Assembly (NCBI GenBank): GCA_030445245.1
Contig: JAUCSD010000001.1
Coordinates: forward strand, 1 to 64,000
Direction of reading: 5' to 3'
Source of the DNA: Candidatus Saccharimonadota bacterium
GTDB lineage: Bacteria; Patescibacteriota; Saccharimonadia; Saccharimonadales; Saccharimonadaceae
DNA length: 64,000 nt
Positions 43,024 through 52,440 of this stretch are shown here, piece after piece; position 1 is the stretch's first letter; each line of letters opens with the position of its first letter. Under the pieces are notes generated by a model. It saw only the letters and a program-made list of their open reading frames with translations, was not told the origin of the DNA and made no database searches. Made by a program: the position numbers and the translations under genes.

Positions 43024-43368
43024 TGTGTATGCTTATGGTTTTTAGACTTGTTATTTTTTGGATGGGCTACTAGGGATCTATACTTTTTTGCCTATCCCTC
43101 CTGCTCCTTTATTTATATAGAAAGGAAGGGGGAGTGTAAAGATAACTTAACAGATAAAATTAATTATTTTAGATAGCATATTGATAAGACTATTTATTAG
43201 AAAATAAAATTGCTCATCGTCGTACTATTAGATAATGGGCGCACTGTTGTTGAGCGGTTTATTGTCCACAATTAGCTATGTGAGATAATATGTGAGAAAA
43301 TAAGCCCACCGAGAGAATTAGATTTATTATTCTAACCCACGTATCGAGTAAAATTAAAGGACGACATT
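43024..43368. other. AT-rich intergenic region
   Basis: 345 nt, very AT-rich, no supported gene. It contains the upstream regions of the divergent genes 42175 (minus) and 43369 (plus), including -10 TAAAAT (43349-43354). Short dyads such as GGATGG and CCTATCC are not convincing. Confidence 0.5.
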
Positions 43369-44340
43369 GTGAAAAAACTTATTTCGATCGTTATACCAAT
43401 TTACAACGAAGAAGAGAACATACCGATTCTAATCAGTGAACTTGAAAAAGTGACAAATGCTCTCGCTTCATACAGTTTTGAATTTATTTTTGTCGATGAT
43501 GGCAGTATTGATACTTCCGTCAAAGTAATTAAAGAATTCACTAAAAAGAATAAGAATCTTAGACTTATTGAATTCGCTCGTAACTTCGGTAAGGAGGCGG
43601 CCATCTCTGCTGGTATTTACGAAGCGGTGGGGGACGCGGTTGTCATTATAGATGCCGACCTGCAACATCCACCAAAACATATCACTCAGTTTATTGAATT
43701 ATGGGAAGACGGCGCCGAGGTAGTGGTCGGAGTGCGAAACAATAGCGGTAAACAAAGTAGGCTAAAACAATTGGGATCAATGTGGTTTTATAAGATTATG
43801 CAGCGTATCTCGCATACTGACATAACTCCATACGCAACAGATTATCGTTTGATTGATCGTTGTGTCGTCGATGAGTTCAACCGCTTTACTGAGCGCAATC
43901 GAATGACACGTGGACTTATTGATTGGCTTGGTTTTGAGCGTCGTTATTTCTATTTTGACACTCCGGAGCGACAACACGGTGAAGCGTCGTACACAATGAC
44001 GAAATTGATTAGTCTTGGGCTCAATAGCATTACTGGCTATAGTATGGCTCCACTTCGACTTGCTGGCTACTTGGGGATCGTGGTTCTTCTTGTGTCAGCG
44101 CCACTTGGTCTTTTCGTGCTTATCGAGCAATATATCATGCGTGATCCAATGCAATTAAAATTCACAGGTTCAGCTAGCCTTGGCATTGCTGTTCTTTTCC
44201 TTGTCGGCATTGTACTCGTCTGTCTTGGTCTCGTTGCTCTCTATATTGCCCAGATTCATACTGAAGTTATTAACCGTCCGTTGTATGTTGTGCGAAGAAA
44301 ACGAACTCAGACTCATACGGAGGGACAGCTACTTAAATAG
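43369..44340 (+). CDS. Family 2 glycosyltransferase with two membrane spans
   Basis: 323 aa. GT-A fold: ISIVIPIYNEEENI (about residues 4-17), VDDGSID (about 42-48), DADLQHPP (about 94-101) with the metal-binding DxD. Two hydrophobic C-terminal spans (about 227-250, 262-290) are typical for undecaprenyl/dolichyl-phosphate sugar synthases (GtrB/DPM1 type). Such enzymes load a hexose onto the lipid carrier for envelope glycans. GTG start after AAGGAC. Donor sugar unknown. Confidence 0.88.
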   Translation: MKKLISIVIPIYNEEENIPILISELEKVTNALASYSFEFIFVDDGSIDTSVKVIKEFTKKNKNLRLIEFARNFGKEAAISAGIYEAVGDAVVIIDADLQHPPKHITQFIELWEDGAEVVVGVRNNSGKQSRLKQLGSMWFYKIMQRISHTDITPYATDYRLIDRCVVDEFNRFTERNRMTRGLIDWLGFERRYFYFDTPERQHGEASYTMTKLISLGLNSITGYSMAPLRLAGYLGIVVLLVSAPLGLFVLIEQYIMRDPMQLKFTGSASLGIAVLFLVGIVLVCLGLVALYIAQIHTEVINRPLYVVRRKRTQTHTEGQLLK

Positions 44341-44407
44341 TGCATGAAGTAGTCATCAAATCCAAATAGATTGAGTCTATTATGAGGCGAGGTTATTATC
44401 TGTACGA

Positions 44408-44436
44408 TTGACACTTAAACGGCATATTAATATGAT
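44408..44436 (+). promoter_or_regulatory. Promoter of GC-rich gene 44502
   Basis: -35 TTGACA (44408-44413), 17 bp, -10 TATGAT (44431-44436): the same promoter type as at 33883 and 39367. Confidence 0.75.
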
Positions 44437-44501
44437 TAAATAGCCTATAGCTTTTGAAAGACATAGAAGTACTTCGAGAACGCACATTGGAGAGTGTCGT
44501 C

Positions 44502-44867
44502 ATGAAAGAAACGAATGCTGAGCTTCTTGCTCGCATAAAGGCAACGCTACCTCAGGCAGTAGAGGTGCTTAGGCGGCGCAACGCCCCTCTATCATTCCCT
44601 GGGTTGGATGTGGCACGGCCCATCCACTGGAAAGGCGAGTTGCATTATGCGTGGCCACTCGTGCAAGGATTCGCGGAATACGACGGAGGGCTAGGCGTAA
44701 AGTGGTCGGTCTTTCTTCTAACCGATGGCACTTTGATCCGCTTGCATTTTGGCATGTCACCAAGCATCAAAGTGCCAGTCGATGAAGTTGTCTGTCAGAG
44801 AGTTCTCGACAGTCTTACGACGATCGCTACGTTTAGGAGTCGGTCTCGTTTTAAGAAGCGCTACTAG
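44502..44867 (+). CDS. GC-rich soluble protein, function unknown
   Basis: 121 aa. Helical N-terminus (ETNAELLARIKATLPQAVEVLRRR), then a beta-rich part (KWSVFLLTDGTLIRLHF), ending in a basic tail (SRSRFKKRY). No signal or spans. The ATG at 44502 follows GGAG at 9 nt; a TTG 16 codons upstream is less likely. Own promoter and terminator. No family recognised; third codon positions are fairly G/C-rich. Confidence 0.62.
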   Translation: MKETNAELLARIKATLPQAVEVLRRRNAPLSFPGLDVARPIHWKGELHYAWPLVQGFAEYDGGLGVKWSVFLLTDGTLIRLHFGMSPSIKVPVDEVVCQRVLDSLTTIATFRSRSRFKKRY

Positions 44868-44971
44868 TGGCAGCTACGGCCGTAGGGACGACATACATCT
44901 AGAAGCTGATGCTCTTTTGAGCCCACGACGGGAAGAGCTCGTCTTAGAGATGTAATTCTCCAGGACTTGTC

Positions 44972-44998
44972 GCTCACCCTGAGTGGGCTCTTTTCGTA
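44972..44998 (+). terminator. Terminator of GC-rich gene 44502, two competing stems
   Basis: GCTCACCCTGAGTGGGCTCTTTT gives a local hairpin. The 3' arm GTGGGCTC can instead pair perfectly with GAGCCCAC about 60 nt upstream (about 44918-44925), so two structures compete. Confidence 0.6.
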
Positions 44999-45079
44999 TG
45001 AATGTGTAGATACTTGACTTATTATACTATTTATGCTTAAATGAGTTTAGTAAAAAAGTAAAACAAAAAGAAATAAAAA

Positions 45080-45286
45080 ATGTCACTATTCCACCACGTT
45101 TCATTCCGACCAATCGACCCACTAGGGGATGGTCTTCGAGAGGAGATCGCCGCCGAACAGCAGGAATCTGATGCTATTGAAGGTCTTGAAGAAGGACTTG
45201 ATGAGCAAGAACTATCTGCGTTCTGGACTGATGTAGAAAAAGATGTAGAAAATGACCCAACGTGGTTTCATCTTTCTGAGGACTAG
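45080..45286 (+). CDS. Small acidic protein, function unknown
   Basis: 68 aa, strongly acidic (EEIAAEQQESDAIEGLEEGLDEQELSAF), helical. The start has only an A-rich upstream region, no SD. Promoter candidates are TTGACT (45014-45019) with TTAAAT (45037-45042) at 17 bp, or TATACT at 45023. It precedes the zincin gene by 35 nt. No family recognised. Confidence 0.55.
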   Translation: MSLFHHVSFRPIDPLGDGLREEIAAEQQESDAIEGLEEGLDEQELSAFWTDVEKDVENDPTWFHLSED

Positions 45287-45321
45287 TATTACTATACTTT
45301 GTATAGTACACTAAATTTATT

Positions 45322-45708
45322 ATGCTAGAACTAACTGACGAACGCTTCGATCAGCTCATTACCCGTGCTATGGATGAGCTTCCACAAAAATATATTACGG
45401 GTCTTGATAACGTAGCTATTATTTATGCTGATGATCCAAGTGAAGAGCAAAAACAAAAGATGAAACTCGACAGTCATCATCTTTTACTTGGTCTGTACGA
45501 GGGGATTCCATTAACGCAGCGGGGCAATGGGTATTCATTTGTTTTGCCGGATAAGATTACCTTATTCAAGAACTCTATTCTTGCTGTTGTCCGCAGTGAT
45601 GAAGAGCTATTTGAGCAAATTAAACGCACCCTTTGGCATGAAATTGCCCATTACTACGGTCTCAACCATAATCGGATCGATGAACTACAGAATCGCTCCA
45701 TAGACTAG
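45322..45708 (+). CDS. Zincin-like metallopeptidase family protein
   Basis: 128 aa. HEIAHYYGLNH (about residues 110-120) is the zinc site HExxHxxxxxH of the small zincin family (DUF1025/Zincin_1). The preceding ILAVVRSDEELFEQIKRTLW fits the family. -10 TACACT (45307-45312) ends 9 nt before the ATG, predicting a leaderless mRNA. Substrate unknown. Confidence 0.8.
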   Translation: MLELTDERFDQLITRAMDELPQKYITGLDNVAIIYADDPSEEQKQKMKLDSHHLLLGLYEGIPLTQRGNGYSFVLPDKITLFKNSILAVVRSDEELFEQIKRTLWHEIAHYYGLNHNRIDELQNRSID

Positions 45709-45787
45709 CCTTGGCCATGACCGGTATGATATAATTGCCTCAAAGTAACACTACATGTGGAGTGTAGGGGAACGATAGAGGGGCATC

Positions 45788-47146
45788 ATGAGGCTAGGGG
45801 ATAATTTATCACCAAAAAGCCGACGAATCGCAGCGTCGATAACCCTTCTTGCGCTTATGATCCAGCCTTTTTACGGATTCATTCAATCACCGACCGCCTA
45901 TGCGGCCAGTTCCTCGGTTGTTAGTCCGGATGCAATGCATGGATGGCAAGTAGGTGACCCGACAGGTAATGGCGGATCGGTGAATTTTGCGAACAGCATA
46001 GCAAGCGCGGGTTTGGGGAGCGCTCAATTTAGTCTGCCGGGTATAAATCAAACGCAGTCTCTTCAGCTGTCCACATATGGCTCGACGAAGTTAGCTGACC
46101 TATCAACTCTTGCGTACGACACGTATGTTTATACTGGTACAACCGCCGCACCATCGCTTCGACTTGCGATTGATAAGGATGTAACCGATAGCGACACGAG
46201 TTCGCAGGGTTACTTAGTGTATTCACCATACCAGAATGGCTCGGTAGTTGCAGGCCAGTGGCAGCATCAGAATGCTCGAGATGGCCTCTGGTGGTTTTCA
46301 GATGCATCCAACTTGACGTGCTCCCAGTTGAGTCCTTGTAGTCTTAATGCAATCATAACGCTCTATCCTCATATTGGTATTTCAAGTGGTGGTATTGATC
46401 TTACCTCGAGCAATAGTGGCGGTGAACCGTCTACGAGTAATGTTGATACGCTTATGGTCAATGATGACAGTTTCAACTTCGAAGCTATCTCAGCCCCACA
46501 GTTGATCAGTCCGACTGCCACTAGTATCCAGAGCGACCCAACCCTTGTCAGTAAATGGCAGGCCGTGCCAACAGCCAGTAAGTATATATATGAAAGCTAC
46601 AACGATGAGGCTGCAACACAGCTCCGAGTACATGAAGTCGCAACTGACACGCAAAAGAGCGAAACGAACGTAGCGGACGGTACGTCTTGGTGGCGCGTAA
46701 AGGCAATAGATCAGCAGGGGAATGAGGGTGGCTGGAGTGATCTTTGGAAGGTAATAATAGGCAAGAGGGTGGCCGCTGGTAGCGGGATTGTCTCGGGTAA
46801 CGACAGTGGGCAGACGCAGGAGTTATTGACGCAGATGGCACGACTAAATGAGCCATTTACCGTCCCAAGCTCACTCGATACATTTATTGCCCCACACGTA
46901 CTAAACAACGCCATCGATACGGCAGGTGATAGCAGTAGCGTACAGCAAGCACACGTGGCGGTGAATCCTGTGGCTGATCATGGAGTAAGTACGGCCGCCG
47001 CTGTTCCGACGGAGAATGGCTGGAAGTTCTTTGGGGTGTTGTGGTATTGGTGGATAGTGCCCGTACTTATAACCGGATTTATACTGGCTCGTATTGCGAA
47101 TCGTCCAGCTCGTCGCCCTTTCTTGTACAGTAGCGATCAAGTCTAG
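45788..47146 (+). CDS. Large secreted/surface protein with C-terminal anchor
   Basis: 452 aa. Signal peptide with cleavage near AYA-AS (about residue 38). A beta-rich ectodomain follows, with two Cys in LTCSQLSPCSL and a fibronectin/Ig-like part in the middle (ISPTATSIQSDPTLVSKWQAV ... about 235-325). A C-terminal span (about 418-440) with a basic tail anchors it. SD GAGGGG; extended -10 TGATATAAT at 45727-45735. Probable adhesin or envelope protein; no family named. Confidence 0.7.
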   Translation: MRLGDNLSPKSRRIAASITLLALMIQPFYGFIQSPTAYAASSSVVSPDAMHGWQVGDPTGNGGSVNFANSIASAGLGSAQFSLPGINQTQSLQLSTYGSTKLADLSTLAYDTYVYTGTTAAPSLRLAIDKDVTDSDTSSQGYLVYSPYQNGSVVAGQWQHQNARDGLWWFSDASNLTCSQLSPCSLNAIITLYPHIGISSGGIDLTSSNSGGEPSTSNVDTLMVNDDSFNFEAISAPQLISPTATSIQSDPTLVSKWQAVPTASKYIYESYNDEAATQLRVHEVATDTQKSETNVADGTSWWRVKAIDQQGNEGGWSDLWKVIIGKRVAAGSGIVSGNDSGQTQELLTQMARLNEPFTVPSSLDTFIAPHVLNNAIDTAGDSSSVQQAHVAVNPVADHGVSTAAAVPTENGWKFFGVLWYWWIVPVLITGFILARIANRPARRPFLYSSDQV

Positions 47147-47152
47147 TACACT
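47123..47152 (+). promoter_or_regulatory. Promoter of galU, leaderless
   Basis: -35 TTGTAC (47123-47128), 18 bp, -10 TACACT (47147-47152), inside the end of the upstream gene; 7 nt separate it from the galU ATG. Confidence 0.6.
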
Positions 47153-47159
47153 AGGGACT

Positions 47160-47978
47160 ATGACTATTACCAAAGCTATTATTCCTGTTGCCGGTTGGGG
47201 AACTCGCCGATTACCAATTACAAAATCTATTGAAAAATGTATGTTACCGATTGGCAATCGCCCCATCGTTGACTACGTTGTGAAGGATTGTATCGCCGCT
47301 GGCATCAAGGATATTTACTTCGTTGTAAGCGAAGAAAGTACCCAGATCCAAGCTTATTATGGTGACAATGGTGCTCTTAACACCTATCTAATTGCCAATG
47401 GCAAAGAGGAATGGCTTCCTGCTGTCGCTCCACCTAGAAATGTAAATTTTCATTATATTATTCAAAATACGCTCGGCAAGTATGGCACGGCGGTGCCTGT
47501 AAGCCTGGTCTTTTCGAAACTTCACCCGGGTGAGTCGATCGTCTATCTTGGAGGTGATGATTGTATCTATAATTCTGATGGCAGCAGTGAAGTGGCTCGT
47601 TTAATTGCCGCGACGCCTGAGAATGGTAATGCCATGCTTGGTGCAAATGTTCCTCGTGAAATAGTGGGTCGTTACGGGGTATTGCAGCTTAACGAGCGAA
47701 ATGAGTTTGTGCGAATTGTCGAGAAGCCTCGTCCCGAAGAAGCACCGAGCACCCTCATCAACATCAGTAAGTACGTATTGAATTATGATGTTCTGCGGGC
47801 GATCACTGAATATGTAGACGTGCCGGTATCCGGTGAATACTACATCACTGAGCCGATAAACCAGTATGTACTGGGCGGTGGATCGGTCAAGGTAGTCGAA
47901 GCGCAGGGCACCTACTTGGATAGCGGCACGCTACAAGGTTGGCTGCATGCTAATAATGTCGTGTGTGCTGACCTTTAA
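47160..47978 (+). CDS. galU: UTP-glucose-1-phosphate uridylyltransferase
   Basis: 272 aa. GWGTRRLPITKSIEKCMLPI (residues about 11-30) holds the nucleotide-binding Gly/Arg loop and Lys, followed by RPIVDYVVKDC. KYGTAVPV and the GGDD metal site (about 130) are kept. It makes UDP-glucose for envelope glycans. ATG 47160 gives the usual N-terminus; the frame upstream lies in the preceding gene. Leaderless mRNA predicted. Confidence 0.92.
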   Translation: MTITKAIIPVAGWGTRRLPITKSIEKCMLPIGNRPIVDYVVKDCIAAGIKDIYFVVSEESTQIQAYYGDNGALNTYLIANGKEEWLPAVAPPRNVNFHYIIQNTLGKYGTAVPVSLVFSKLHPGESIVYLGGDDCIYNSDGSSEVARLIAATPENGNAMLGANVPREIVGRYGVLQLNERNEFVRIVEKPRPEEAPSTLINISKYVLNYDVLRAITEYVDVPVSGEYYITEPINQYVLGGGSVKVVEAQGTYLDSGTLQGWLHANNVVCADL

Positions 47979-48002
47979 AGATTTGTCTATTTTATAATTT
48001 CG

Positions 48003-48036
48003 AGTAAAACCCCGTCAGCATCAGCGGGATTCTACT
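48003..48036. terminator. Hairpin after galU
   Basis: GAGTAAAACCCCG / CGGGATTCTACTC. On the minus strand the inner stem CCCG / CGGG is followed by TTTT, so it may end the minus frame at 48071 as well as galU. Confidence 0.7.
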
Positions 48037-48070
48037 CAGAGAGTCGTGCCGTTCTTGCGGGCAGGGTTGA

Positions 48071-48370
48071 TCAGATTTCTCCTAGATTGGACGCAGAAAG
48101 TCTTTCTTTTGCATCTCGCAGGACTTGTCTGTCTCCGATGAGTGCAGCGGTGAACTTTGGGATATTTTCCATCATCCGTATTTTAGCCACGGGCACATAG
48201 CTCTGAGAGTCAGCGCACTCGGTGACCGCACTCAGTAGCATTTGCACGATGCGGTGGCCGTCCTCAAGATCCTCACCGTGTCCGATCTCGAAGCCAACAC
48301 CTCGGTGTTGCACGTGATCGTTCACGAGGGCAAGGTGGACGAGTTCATCACTACGCACATTCTCGGCCAC
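48071..48370 (-). CDS. Uncertain gene in GC-rich island (minus strand)
   Basis: 99 aa from a GTG: MAENVRSDELVHLALVND ... MMENIPKFTAALIGDRQVL. The C-terminal 40 residues read like a real helical protein. But the opposite strand at 48242-48397 also has an open frame whose third positions are almost all G/C (48397 is its stop), and only a weak AGGA lies before the GTG. Either a gene on this strand or a truncated gene on the other is possible. No family recognised. Confidence 0.4.
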   Translation of the reverse strand: MAENVRSDELVHLALVNDHVQHRGVGFEIGHGEDLEDGHRIVQMLLSAVTECADSQSYVPVAKIRMMENIPKFTAALIGDRQVLRDAKERLSASNLGEI

Positions 48371-48444
48371 GTCGGCAACGTCCTGGCGTCGAACTGAACT
48401 TCGGCCGCCTGACCTGGTTGTCCTGAAAGCCCGTCCCTGACGGG

Positions 48445-48498
48445 AGTATACGAGCCGAGGCTCTACGCTCCCGCTGCGGGCGGGCTCGTATACTTTTA
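48445..48498 (+). terminator. Long-stem terminator
   Basis: AGTATACGAGCC / GGCTCGTATACT, 12 perfect pairs with an inner GC stem, then TTTT. It implies plus-strand transcription of the GC-rich island before rplU. Confidence 0.8.
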
Positions 48499-48568
48499 GT
48501 AGCTATTGCTATGACAGGCCATATCTGTTAGAATTGGTAAGATTGATAATAAATATTAAAGGAATCAT

Positions 48569-48877
48569 ATGAAAAAAGCAGTCGTTAAGATCGGTGGCAA
48601 ACAATTCATTGTTGCCGAAAAAGAGACCCTTCTGGTGGACCTCCTCCAGGAAGGCACTAAAGAGCTCACGCTTGATGCACTGTTGGTCATTGATGGTGAT
48701 AAAACCACTATCGGCACGCCAACTGTAGAAGGTGTCGTAGTCACCGCTAATGTTGTTGACGATCTCGTCAAAGGCGAAAAAATCCGCATTATTCGTTACA
48801 AAGCGAAAAAGCGCGTTCACAAAGAAAATGGCCACCGCCAAAAATATAGCAAGATAGAAATCGTTTCTATCAAGTAA
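48569..48877 (+). CDS. rplU: 50S ribosomal protein L21
   Basis: 102 aa, standard bL21. N-terminal AVVKIGGKQFIV and C-terminal IIRYKAKKRVHKENGHRQKYSKIEI are diagnostic. SD AAAGGA precedes the ATG. In many bacteria rplU is followed by rpmA; here an ABC exporter follows and rpmA is not in the window. Confidence 0.96.
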   Translation: MKKAVVKIGGKQFIVAEKETLLVDLLQEGTKELTLDALLVIDGDKTTIGTPTVEGVVVTANVVDDLVKGEKIRIIRYKAKKRVHKENGHRQKYSKIEIVSIK

Positions 48878-48933
48878 TTGTATCTCTCCTTTGATTCTGT
48901 ATCTAGGTGGGTACAGCAGATAAGAAGGAAGAC

Positions 48934-50724
48934 ATGAACAATAATTCAGATAAAAAGCGCTACCGCTCTTTGCGGGCGTATATCAGCTACATTAAGACGT
49001 TTAAGTATCAATTTCTATTGGTACTAAGTGTTTTTATTGTAGCTGATATTTTATTAGCGGTCCTACCGATTTTCATTGGTCAACTAACAGGGGCGCTAGC
49101 CGGCCATCCTATTGATCATGGGCAGGTATATTGGTTCGTAGGTATTTTGGTTGCCTTAAGCGTCGGGCACGATCTGCTATGGCGATCAGGTGATTTGCTT
49201 TACCGTGCGATCCTTAATCACCGGGAATATGAGTTTGAGAATATTATATTTCGAGCGGTTATGGCGAAGCCGTATCCATACTTCGTTGGTAAATTTACCG
49301 GTAAGATTAGTAGTTATGTTACGGGTCTCGGACGAGAGTTTCGTGAGTTCTTAGATGCAACGTGCTATCAGTATGTTGATTTACTTGTAAAAATGCCGAT
49401 CATTGGAGGCATTATGTTTACCGTTAACCTTAATACGGGACTGATTTTCGTCGCCTCAATCATCGTAATGTTCATTGCTGGGCGATATATTGCGCGCTAT
49501 ACTGCTCGAGCAGAACAGGACTTAACTGACTCCGTATCAAATCTTGATGGCTATGTTATCGATGTGATTAGTAACTTTGTTAGCGTGAAGGCGTTTCGAC
49601 GTGAGCATACTGAACTAGAAACTGTTCTAGAACGACGGAAGGGTGTTATTGCAAAAGCGAAACATCGCTATCTCTGGGAGATTATCTTCTGGGGGGCAAT
49701 GAGCATCGTCATTCGATGGGTTGTGTGGCCAGTAACGATAATTATGAACGTGGCACTGTTCTTAAACGGACAATTGGATCTGACGCAGATCACAACATTC
49801 ATTTCTGCACTGATGATCTTCTCGGATTATATTTGGATGGTAGTATGGAATGTGTCGCAGTTCAATATGAAGCTGGCTCGCATGGAAGAGTCGTACCGTT
49901 ATTTGTTTAATGATAGTGAGGTGGTGAGTGAGTCTGCGATGGATGAAGCTGATCATCGTAGCGCTAGGCCCATTCCAGGATTTAAAGAGTCATTGCATCT
50001 TCGTAACCTCGAGTTTGCTTATCCAGATAGACCCCAAGAGTTGATACTACAGGCCATCTCACTCGATATTGCTAAGAACGAGAAGGTGGGTATCGTAGGG
50101 GCGAGTGGTAGTGGCAAGACGACACTTATCAAACTGCTTCTTGGTTATTACGAGTTACCCGAGGGAGTCGTGGCGCTTGATGATGAAGTACTCGATAGTC
50201 GTCGTTTAGTTGACCTGATCTCATACGTGCCTCAAGACACGGCGCTCTTTCATCGAACGGTAAGTGAAAACATTGCTTACGGCGCAACCGGCGCAGCAAC
50301 TCAGGCGGCTATTGAGCAGGCGGCTCGTCGAGCTCACGCGCATGAATTCATCTTGAATATTGATATGAAGTACGATGCACTAGTAGGTGAGCGTGGCATT
50401 AAGCTTTCAATGGGGCAGCGTCAACGTATCGCTATCGCCAGGGCATTCTTGAGCGAGAAGCCTATACTTGTTCTTGACGAAGCAACAAGCGCACTCGACA
50501 GTGAGAGTGAGGTGTTAGTCCAAGAGTCGCTTGAAGATCTTTGGCACGACAAAACAGTTATTGCGATTGCACATCGTCTATCGACGCTGAGGCACATGGA
50601 TCGTATTATTGTGATGGATGCGGGTAAGATTATCGAACAGGGAACCCATACTCAGCTGCTAGAGCAAAAAGGTAAGTATTACCGTCTATGGCAGCATCAG
50701 AGTAACGGAATCCTCGCCGAATAA
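48934..50724 (+). CDS. ABC exporter (fused membrane and ATPase domains)
   Basis: 596 aa. Six-span type IV exporter domain (about residues 20-330), then the NBD: Walker A GASGSGKTT (about 389-397), signature LSMGQRQR (about 492), Walker B ILVLDEATSALDS (about 509-521), H-loop IAHRLST. The half-transporter would act as a dimer. Start ATG 48934 after AAGGAAG; a GTG at 48907 has no SD. Substrate (lipid, peptide, drug) not predictable. Confidence 0.9.
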   Translation: MNNNSDKKRYRSLRAYISYIKTFKYQFLLVLSVFIVADILLAVLPIFIGQLTGALAGHPIDHGQVYWFVGILVALSVGHDLLWRSGDLLYRAILNHREYEFENIIFRAVMAKPYPYFVGKFTGKISSYVTGLGREFREFLDATCYQYVDLLVKMPIIGGIMFTVNLNTGLIFVASIIVMFIAGRYIARYTARAEQDLTDSVSNLDGYVIDVISNFVSVKAFRREHTELETVLERRKGVIAKAKHRYLWEIIFWGAMSIVIRWVVWPVTIIMNVALFLNGQLDLTQITTFISALMIFSDYIWMVVWNVSQFNMKLARMEESYRYLFNDSEVVSESAMDEADHRSARPIPGFKESLHLRNLEFAYPDRPQELILQAISLDIAKNEKVGIVGASGSGKTTLIKLLLGYYELPEGVVALDDEVLDSRRLVDLISYVPQDTALFHRTVSENIAYGATGAATQAAIEQAARRAHAHEFILNIDMKYDALVGERGIKLSMGQRQRIAIARAFLSEKPILVLDEATSALDSESEVLVQESLEDLWHDKTVIAIAHRLSTLRHMDRIIVMDAGKIIEQGTHTQLLEQKGKYYRLWQHQSNGILAE

Positions 50725-50798
50725 TAACCCCTAGCTTTATGTCAAAATTGTAACCGCTCGTGCTACAATAGAACAAAAGAAGAGGGAACATTAAACAC

Positions 50799-51560
50799 GT
50801 GGCGACAGTCATTTCAGTAACCAATCAAAAAGGTGGCGTGGGCAAAACAACCAGCGCAGTCAACATCGCTTACTACCTAGCGAAGATGGGCAAAAAGACC
50901 CTGCTTATTGACTTTGATCCACAAGGAAATGCTACAAGCGGTCTTGGTGTCGATAAGCAGTTGTTGGTTGGCACTATGACCGAGGTTATCCTCGAGACCA
51001 AATTATTAGTCGATGTTATTATGCCGACCGATCACAAGAACCTATACTTAGCTCCGAGTACATCCCACCTTGCTAACACTGAGGTGGAACTCGCGCAAGC
51101 TAATCGTCGGTTCTCTCGATTGAAAAACGCTATCAGTACGCTACCTGAATATGATTTTGTGATTATCGATAGTCCTCCAAGCCTCAGCTTATTGACGGTA
51201 AACGGTCTGATTGCTGCCCGTTACATCTTATTGCCGGTTCAGGCTGAATTCTACGCGCTTGAAGGTCTTGGCCAATTACTAGAGACGATGAAGCTCGTAC
51301 GTAAGAGTATGAATCCGACACTCGATTTACTCGGTGTTCTTCCGACGATGGTTGATGGCCGCACGACACTTAGCGGCCAGGTGCATGAAGAGATCAAAAA
51401 GCACTTTCCTGGCAAAGTCTTTAAAACGACTATTCCACGCAATATTCGTCTGGCTGAGGCACCTAGCCATGGTTTGCCAGTTGGAGCGTATGACAAGTTT
51501 TCTAAGGGTGCCAGGGCATACAAGGCTGTCACCAAGGAGGTATTAGAGCGTGTCGGTTAA
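50799..51560 (+). CDS. parA: Chromosome-partitioning ATPase ParA/Soj
   Basis: 253 aa. Deviant Walker A KGGVGKTTSA (residues about 11-20), DFDPQGNAT (about 40-48) and IDSPPSLS (Walker B, about 123-130) mark a ParA. It drives segregation of origins with ParB. GTG start. The CACGTGG at its start codon resembles a parS half-site only weakly. It overlaps parB by 11 nt. Confidence 0.95.
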   Translation: MATVISVTNQKGGVGKTTSAVNIAYYLAKMGKKTLLIDFDPQGNATSGLGVDKQLLVGTMTEVILETKLLVDVIMPTDHKNLYLAPSTSHLANTEVELAQANRRFSRLKNAISTLPEYDFVIIDSPPSLSLLTVNGLIAARYILLPVQAEFYALEGLGQLLETMKLVRKSMNPTLDLLGVLPTMVDGRTTLSGQVHEEIKKHFPGKVFKTTIPRNIRLAEAPSHGLPVGAYDKFSKGARAYKAVTKEVLERVG

Positions 51561-52440
51561 AAAAGGACTAGGACGAAGTTTTGACTCATTGATTCCAACA
51601 GAATTGTTTGATGAGTCGTTTGATCCAACGGCTGCACAAGATGACAAGGTGAGTGAGCTCCGCCACATTAAGATCAGTGAAATTATCGCCGATCCTGATC
51701 AGCCTCGTCGCAGCTTCGACGAGACGGCTCTCGATGAGCTAGCTGATTCGATCAAGACTCATGGTGTTTTGCAACCGATTGTCGTAACACCGGCAAATGG
51801 CAAGTATCAGATTGTCGCTGGTGAACGTCGTTATCGAGCAGCTAAGCTAGCCAGTCTTGATAAAATTCCAGCTATCGTTCGAACGCTCAGCAATCAGCAC
51901 AAGTTGGAGATATCGTTAATCGAAAACTTGCAACGTCGTGACCTCAATGTACTGGAAACGGCAACGGCATACCTAAAGCTTCGTGATCAGTTCAACTTGA
52001 CGCTTGATGAAATTGGGCAGCGTGTCGGTGGTAAATCAGTTAGTGCGGTCAGTAATACGCTTAGATTACTGCGTCTACCAGAGGAAGTTCGCCAAGCGTT
52101 GATTGATCATAAGATAAGCGAAGGCCAGGCTCGCCCACTCGTGAGCGTTGATCCGGCTGTTGTTCTTGACATACTTCCAAAACTGATTGAAGAGGAGTGG
52201 AGCGCGCGAAAAATTGAGCAGTTCATCGTGCAGCTTAAAAAGAACGCCGAACAGGCGCATGAAGCTAAAGTAGTTAGTGCGACAGCTATGCCGTACGAAG
52301 CTGACGCTAAGCGCCTTGTGAAGCGTCTCGTGGCAGATGTTAGCGTTAAGACTAACGCTAAGGGCGCTGGACAAATCGTAATTCGTTTTAAAGATGATAA
52401 TGACTTCCAACGAATTCAAAAGTTATTAAGCGAAGACTAG
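51550..52440 (+). CDS. parB: Chromosome-partitioning protein ParB
   Basis: 296 aa. N-terminal GLGRSFDSLIP, the CTPase motif region with PRRSFD and GERRYRAA (about residues 97-104), ENLQRRDLN, and an HTH with GKSVSAVSNTLRLLRLPE. C-terminal dimer domain with QIVIRFKDDNDFQRI. It binds parS and spreads as a CTP clamp. GTG start within the end of parA. A terminator overlaps its stop codon. Confidence 0.95.
   Translation: MSVKKGLGRSFDSLIPTELFDESFDPTAAQDDKVSELRHIKISEIIADPDQPRRSFDETALDELADSIKTHGVLQPIVVTPANGKYQIVAGERRYRAAKLASLDKIPAIVRTLSNQHKLEISLIENLQRRDLNVLETATAYLKLRDQFNLTLDEIGQRVGGKSVSAVSNTLRLLRLPEEVRQALIDHKISEGQARPLVSVDPAVVLDILPKLIEEEWSARKIEQFIVQLKKNAEQAHEAKVVSATAMPYEADAKRLVKRLVADVSVKTNAKGAGQIVIRFKDDNDFQRIQKLLSED

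Noticed and set aside
50788-50804. parS site at the parA start (CACGTGG)
   Set aside because: Only the central bases match the known parS consensus; the flanks do not.
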